Below are positions 4,298 through 7,985 of a stretch of 7,985 nucleotides of DNA, piece after piece. Position 1 is the stretch's first letter. Every line of letters starts with the position of its first letter. Below the pieces are notes generated by a model, which was not told where the DNA came from, searched no databases, and saw only the letters and a program-made list of their open reading frames with translations. This DNA comes from TWA4 sp045121095 (GTDB lineage Bacteria > Bacillota > Clostridia > Lachnospirales > Lachnospiraceae), in NCBI GenBank assembly GCA_045121095.1, contig JBGVFN010000035.1, positions 1 through 7,985 on the forward strand, in the 5' to 3' direction. The position numbers and the translations under genes were made by a program.

Positions 4298-5236
4298 ATG
4301 AAAACAAAAATAACCGAAATTCTGGGCATTGAGTACCCGATTATTCAGGGCGGAATGGCCTGGGTGGCAGATTATCATCTGGCAGCGGCTGTTTCTGAGG
4401 CTGGCGGACTGGGGCTGATCGGTGCGGCAAGTGCGCCTGCTGACTGGGTACGCGAGCAGATCAGAGAAGCAGCAAAATTGACTGATAAACCCTTTGGTGT
4501 GAATATTATGCTGCTGAATCCTCATGCAGATGAGGTGGCAAAGGTAATCGTGGAAGAAGGCGTGAAAGTCGTTACGACTGGTGCCGGTTCTCCGGAAAAA
4601 TATATGAAAATGTGGAAAGAAGCAGGGGTAAAGGTAATTCCTGTGGTGGCTTCTGTGGCAGTAGCAAAACGTATGGAACGCTGCGGTGCAGATGCAGTAG
4701 TGGCGGAAGGCTGTGAATCCGGTGGACACATTGGTGAAAGTACTACCATGACGCTGGTTCCCCAGGTTGTTGATGCGGTAAATATCCCTGTCATTGCTGC
4801 CGGTGGTATTGCAGATGGCCGCGGAATTGCAGCCGCATTTATGCTGGGTGCTTCCGCTGTGCAGATGGGAACACATTTTGTAGTAACCAAAGAAGCACAG
4901 GTGCATGAAAATTATAAAAACTGCATTTTAAAAGCAAAGGATATTGATACCCGCGTAACAGGTCGTTCAACAGGCCATCCCGTACGTGCATTGAGAAACC
5001 GTATGACCAATGTATACCTTCAGAAAGAAAAAGAAGGAGCTTCTTTTGAGGAACTGGAGCTGCTGACTCTGGGCAGTCTGCGAAAAGCAGTTGTGGAAGG
5101 TGATGTGGTAAACGGAAGTATGATGTCCGGTCAGATTGCCGGTTTGGTAAAGGAATCCATGACCTGCCAGGAATTAATTCAGAAACTGGTAAAAGAAACA
5201 GATGCGTTAATCGGAGGCAAAGGTTTTTATGAGTAA
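4298..5236 (+). CDS. fabK: Enoyl-ACP reductase II (FabK), FMN-dependent
   Basis: FabK performs the last step of each elongation cycle, reducing trans-2-enoyl-ACP to acyl-ACP with NAD(P)H through bound FMN. The 312-residue protein has the nitronate monooxygenase-like TIM-barrel pattern: YPIIQGGMAWV (13-23) at the N-terminus, VVTTGAG (91-97), ESGGHIGE (140-147) with His144, the residue position known to be important in pneumococcal FabK, then PVIAAGGIADGRG (164-176) and GASAVQMGTHF (184-194) that bind the FMN phosphate. The gene context, between acpP and fabD, separates it from related 2-nitropropane dioxygenases. An AGAGGT site lies eight bases before the ATG. The last eight bases overlap fabD, indicating translational coupling. 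FabK instead of FabI implies resistance to triclosan at this step, by family knowledge. Confidence 0.95.
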   Translation: MKTKITEILGIEYPIIQGGMAWVADYHLAAAVSEAGGLGLIGAASAPADWVREQIREAAKLTDKPFGVNIMLLNPHADEVAKVIVEEGVKVVTTGAGSPEKYMKMWKEAGVKVIPVVASVAVAKRMERCGADAVVAEGCESGGHIGESTTMTLVPQVVDAVNIPVIAAGGIADGRGIAAAFMLGASAVQMGTHFVVTKEAQVHENYKNCILKAKDIDTRVTGRSTGHPVRALRNRMTNVYLQKEKEGASFEELELLTLGSLRKAVVEGDVVNGSMMSGQIAGLVKESMTCQELIQKLVKETDALIGGKGFYE

Positions 5237-6149
5237 AATCGCTTTTCTTTTCCCGGGTCAGGGTGCTCAGGTGGCTGGCATGGGAAAAGATTTCTATGAA
5301 CAGAATGAAACAGCCAGAACCATCATCGATCAGGCTTCTGAATTACTGGATCTGGATATGAAGGCCCTTTGTTTTGAGAAAAATGACCTGCTGGATCAGA
5401 CAGAGTACACACAGGCAGCTATGGTAACCGTCTGTCTGGCCATGGAACAGGTGCTGGAAGAACGGGGACTGAAGCCGGATGTGACCGCGGGGCTGAGTCT
5501 GGGTGAATATTGTGCCATTGCCTGCGCCGGCGGAATGTCTGTGGAAGATGCCATTACCACCGTTCGCAAACGTGGTATTTTGATGCAGAATGCTGTTCCG
5601 GACGGAAAAGGCAGTATGGCAGCTGTTCTTGGTATGTCAGGAGAAGCAATCGAAGCAGCAATTCAGCCTGTGGAAGGTGCCAGCATTGCCAACTATAACT
5701 GTCCTGGACAGATTGTGATTACCGGCTGGAAAGAAAGTGTGGAACAGGCAGCAGCAGCTTTAAAGGAAGCCGGTGCAAGACGGGTACTTCCTCTGAATGT
5801 AAGCGGTCCTTTCCACTCACCCATGATGGAAGAAGCAGGAATGGCTCTCGGTGAAGTGCTGGAATCTGTTTCTGTAAATGAACTGAAAATTCCCTATGTG
5901 ACCAATGTAACAGCAGAATTTGTTACAGACAGCAGCAAAATCAAAGATTTGCTGGCAAAACAGGTATCTTCCTCCGTAAGATGGGAGCAGAGCATCCGCG
6001 CTATGCTGGAACAGGGCGTAGATACTTTTGTGGAAATCGGTCCTGGAAAGACTCTGACAGGATTTCTTCGTAAAATTGACCGAAATGCCAAAGCATATAA
6101 TGTTTCTGTCCTGGAAGATGTGGATAAGGTGGTAAGTGAATTATGTTAG
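5229..6149 (+). CDS. fabD: Malonyl-CoA:ACP transacylase (FabD)
   Basis: FabD transfers malonyl from CoA to the ACP thiol, supplying the two-carbon donor for FabH and FabF. The 306 residues match the family length. The N-terminal FPGQGAQ (8-14) provides the oxyanion-hole glutamine. The nucleophile is Ser90 in GLSLGEY, where the usual histidine before the serine is leucine. Arg115 in RKRGILMQ holds the malonyl carboxylate, and His196 in GPFHSPMM is the catalytic partner. VEIGPGKTLTGFLRK closes the domain. The start overlaps the fabK end by eight bases (ATGAGTAA), with GGAGG and AAAGG just upstream inside fabK. The stop overlaps the fabG start by seven bases. Both overlaps point to tight co-translation. 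Confidence 0.97.
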   Translation: MSKIAFLFPGQGAQVAGMGKDFYEQNETARTIIDQASELLDLDMKALCFEKNDLLDQTEYTQAAMVTVCLAMEQVLEERGLKPDVTAGLSLGEYCAIACAGGMSVEDAITTVRKRGILMQNAVPDGKGSMAAVLGMSGEAIEAAIQPVEGASIANYNCPGQIVITGWKESVEQAAAALKEAGARRVLPLNVSGPFHSPMMEEAGMALGEVLESVSVNELKIPYVTNVTAEFVTDSSKIKDLLAKQVSSSVRWEQSIRAMLEQGVDTFVEIGPGKTLTGFLRKIDRNAKAYNVSVLEDVDKVVSELC

Positions 6150-6883
6150 ATCAGAAAATTGCAGTAGTAACCGGTGCTTCCAGAGGAATCGGACGGGCCA
6201 TTGCCTGTGCGCTGGCAGCAGAAGGTGCCACAGTGGTGATTAATTATAACGGTTCAGCAGATCGGGCTCAGGAGGTTAAGCAGGAAATTGAAGCCGCAGG
6301 AGGAACTGCGGAGGTACTTCAGTGTGATGTATCTGATTTTTCTGCCTGTGAAGCATTTATAAAAGAAGTAATTCAGAAATTTGGAAGAATTGATATTCTG
6401 GTCAACAACGCCGGAATCACCAAAGATGGTCTGCTGATGAAAATGTCAGAAGCAGATTATGATGCGGTTTTAAATACCAATTTAAAAGGAACCTTTAACT
6501 GCATCCGTTTTGCATCCAGACAGATGATGAAACAGCGAAGCGGCCGGATTATCAACATGGCATCTGTTTCCGGTGTTCTTGGAAATGCAGGACAGGCCAA
6601 TTATTCTGCATCCAAAGCAGGTGTGATCGGTCTGACCAAATCCGCAGCCAGAGAACTGGCAGCCAGAAATATTACCGTAAATGCCATTGCCCCCGGTTTT
6701 ATTCATACAGAAATGACCGCTGTTTTATCTGAAAAAGTAAAAGAAGGCGCAGTGGCACAGATTCCTCTGGGAACCTTTGGTGAAGTGGAAGATATTGCAA
6801 ATGCAGTCGTATTTCTTGCCTCAGACAAGGCGCGTTACATTACCGGACAGGTTCTGTGCGTAGATGGCGGCATGGCCATGTAA
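6143..6883 (+). CDS. fabG: 3-oxoacyl-ACP reductase (FabG)
   Basis: FabG reduces 3-oxoacyl-ACP to (R)-3-hydroxyacyl-ACP with NADPH. The 246-residue protein is a classical short-chain dehydrogenase: TGASRGIG (10-17) binds the cofactor, CDVS (61-64) and NNAG (88-91) follow, and the catalytic set is Asn113, Ser141, Tyr154 and Lys158 (YSASK). The segment NAIAPGFIHTEM and the C-terminal ITGQVLCVDGGMAM are typical of FabG. The ATG lies inside the end of fabD with an AAGGTGG ribosome binding site about 14 bases upstream. Gene context supports the fatty-acid role over other SDR activities. fabF starts ten bases after its stop. Confidence 0.97.
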   Translation: MLDQKIAVVTGASRGIGRAIACALAAEGATVVINYNGSADRAQEVKQEIEAAGGTAEVLQCDVSDFSACEAFIKEVIQKFGRIDILVNNAGITKDGLLMKMSEADYDAVLNTNLKGTFNCIRFASRQMMKQRSGRIINMASVSGVLGNAGQANYSASKAGVIGLTKSAARELAARNITVNAIAPGFIHTEMTAVLSEKVKEGAVAQIPLGTFGEVEDIANAVVFLASDKARYITGQVLCVDGGMAM

Positions 6884-6893
6884 GGAGTAGAAC

Positions 6894-7985
6894 ATGAAAA
6901 GAAGAGTTGTAGTAACCGGACTTGGTGCGGTAACACCCATCGGTAACACCGTGGACGAATTCTGGGATGGTATTCGAGCAGGAAAAGTAGGAATCGGTCC
7001 TATTACCCGATTTGATACCTCTGAATATAAAGTAAAAATTGCTGCAGAAGTAAAAGGATTTGTTGCAAAAGAGCATATGGATTTTAAAGCAGCAAAGCGA
7101 ATGGAACCCTTTTCTCAGTATGCAGTGGCAGCGGCGAAAGAAGCATTTCAGGATGCAGGAATTGATATGGAACAGGAAAATCCCTATCGCGCCGGCGTTA
7201 TTGTAGGCTCCGGAATCGGAAGTCTGCAGACTGTGGAGACCAATTACACCAAAATCGTGGAAAAAGGCCCTTCCAAAGTAAATCCTTTGATGGTTCCTTT
7301 AATGATCTCCAATATGGCAGCCGGTAATATTTCCATTCAGCTGGGTTTGAAAGGAAAATGTACCAACGTAGTAACTGCATGTGCCTCCGGCACCCATTGT
7401 ATTGGTGATGCGTTCCGCGCCATTCAGTACGGTGATGCAGATATTATGGTGGCTGGCGGTGCAGAAAGTTGTATCTGCCCCAGTGGTGTGGCAGGCTTTA
7501 CTGCGCTGACCGCTCTTTCCACCACAGAAGACCCTATGTGTGCATCCATTCCTTTTGATGAGAAACGAAATGGTTTTGTACTGGGTGAAGGTGCTGGTAT
7601 TGTGGTACTGGAAGAACTGGAACATGCAAAAGCAAGAGGTGCACATATTTATGCAGAATTAGCAGGCTATGGTGCCACCGGAGATGCGTACCATATCACT
7701 TCTCCTGCAGAAGATGGAGAAGGCGCTGGTATGGCTATGAAGCTGGCCATGGAAGAAGCAGGCGTACAGCCGGAGCAGATTGATTACATCAATGCTCATG
7801 GAACCAGTACCCATCACAATGACCTTTTCGAAACAAAAGCTATTAAATTTGCACTGGGTGATGCCGCAGCTGATGTGGTAGTAAACTCCACCAAGTCCAT
7901 GATCGGACATCTGCTGGGTGCTGCCGGCGGTGTAGAATTTGTGGTCTGCGTCAAATCCATTCAGGATGGATTTATCCATCAGACC
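6894..7985 (+). CDS. fabF: 3-oxoacyl-ACP synthase II (FabF), 3' end cut by window
   Basis: FabF elongates acyl-ACP by condensation with malonyl-ACP. The frame stays open for 364 codons to the last base of the window; full-length FabF has about 410 residues, so roughly 50 are missing. It opens KRRVVVTGLGAVTPIG, the family start. The active-site cysteine is Cys163 in TACASGTH, with His302 in NAHGTST, Lys334 in STKSM and His339 in IGHLLGAAGG. GFVLGEGAG (227-235) is also conserved. The usual C-terminal GFGGHN region is not visible. AAGGAG (6882-6887) lies six bases before the ATG, overlapping the fabG stop region. It is the last visible gene; no KAS I (FabB) is seen. Confidence 0.97.
   Translation, partial: MKRRVVVTGLGAVTPIGNTVDEFWDGIRAGKVGIGPITRFDTSEYKVKIAAEVKGFVAKEHMDFKAAKRMEPFSQYAVAAAKEAFQDAGIDMEQENPYRAGVIVGSGIGSLQTVETNYTKIVEKGPSKVNPLMVPLMISNMAAGNISIQLGLKGKCTNVVTACASGTHCIGDAFRAIQYGDADIMVAGGAESCICPSGVAGFTALTALSTTEDPMCASIPFDEKRNGFVLGEGAGIVVLEELEHAKARGAHIYAELAGYGATGDAYHITSPAEDGEGAGMAMKLAMEEAGVQPEQIDYINAHGTSTHHNDLFETKAIKFALGDAAADVVVNSTKSMIGHLLGAAGGVEFVVCVKSIQDGFIHQT

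Noticed and set aside
3666..4307. Minus-strand 213-codon frame across acpP and its flanks
   Set aside because: Its low-complexity serine/threonine-rich sequence is the reverse reading of acpP and the 15-bp repeats; no start signal or family resemblance.

Overview
The window looks like chromosomal DNA from a low- to mid-GC Firmicute, most likely a clostridial (Lachnospiraceae-like) anaerobe. The reasons are the type II fatty-acid synthesis order fabH-acpP-fabK-fabD-fabG-fabF, use of the FMN enoyl reductase FabK rather than FabI, strong Shine-Dalgarno sites, AT-rich intergenic DNA and Firmicute-style promoters. The assignment is by gene order and protein character only; no taxonomic marker is present.

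Region by region: (1) Positions 1-530 hold no convincing gene. They contain two candidate promoters, a perfect 20-bp palindrome, two near-identical 38-39-bp repeats about 35 bp apart (CRISPR-like spacing, no cas genes here) and a long hairpin ending in T-tracts. (2) Positions 531-1003 are mostly featureless apart from a small inverted repeat, a possible promoter and an imperfect 28-bp tandem duplication just before the next gene. (3) Positions 1004-1417 encode a one-domain EamA/DMT membrane protein, followed by a strong terminator. (4) On the minus strand, two small XRE-type (Cro/cI-like) regulators lie head to tail (about 1541-2375), with their own terminator and a promoter region carrying repeated ATACG half-sites. 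(5) Positions 2376-2921 are a 546-bp AT-rich divergent control region with several inverted repeats, a good promoter whose -10 box abuts a perfect FabT-like palindrome, a phased 16-bp array of TTTGA-type half-sites, a second promoter and a leader hairpin. (6) From 2922 to the window end runs the plus-strand fab operon.

The fab genes work together. FabD loads malonyl onto the acyl carrier protein AcpP. FabH starts chains by condensing an acyl-CoA with malonyl-ACP. FabF elongates, FabG reduces the 3-keto group and FabK reduces the enoyl group. The dehydratase (FabZ) and acetyl-CoA carboxylase subunits usual in such clusters are not in view and may lie beyond the right edge, which cuts fabF after 364 codons.

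The most interesting point is regulatory. The operon promoter carries what looks like a FabT operator plus an unusual phased repeat array, yet no fabT or fapR gene is in the window; the adjacent divergent regulators are of the XRE family. The CRISPR-like pair at the left edge and the three 15-bp repeats between acpP and fabK are the other structures not explained by ordinary annotation.
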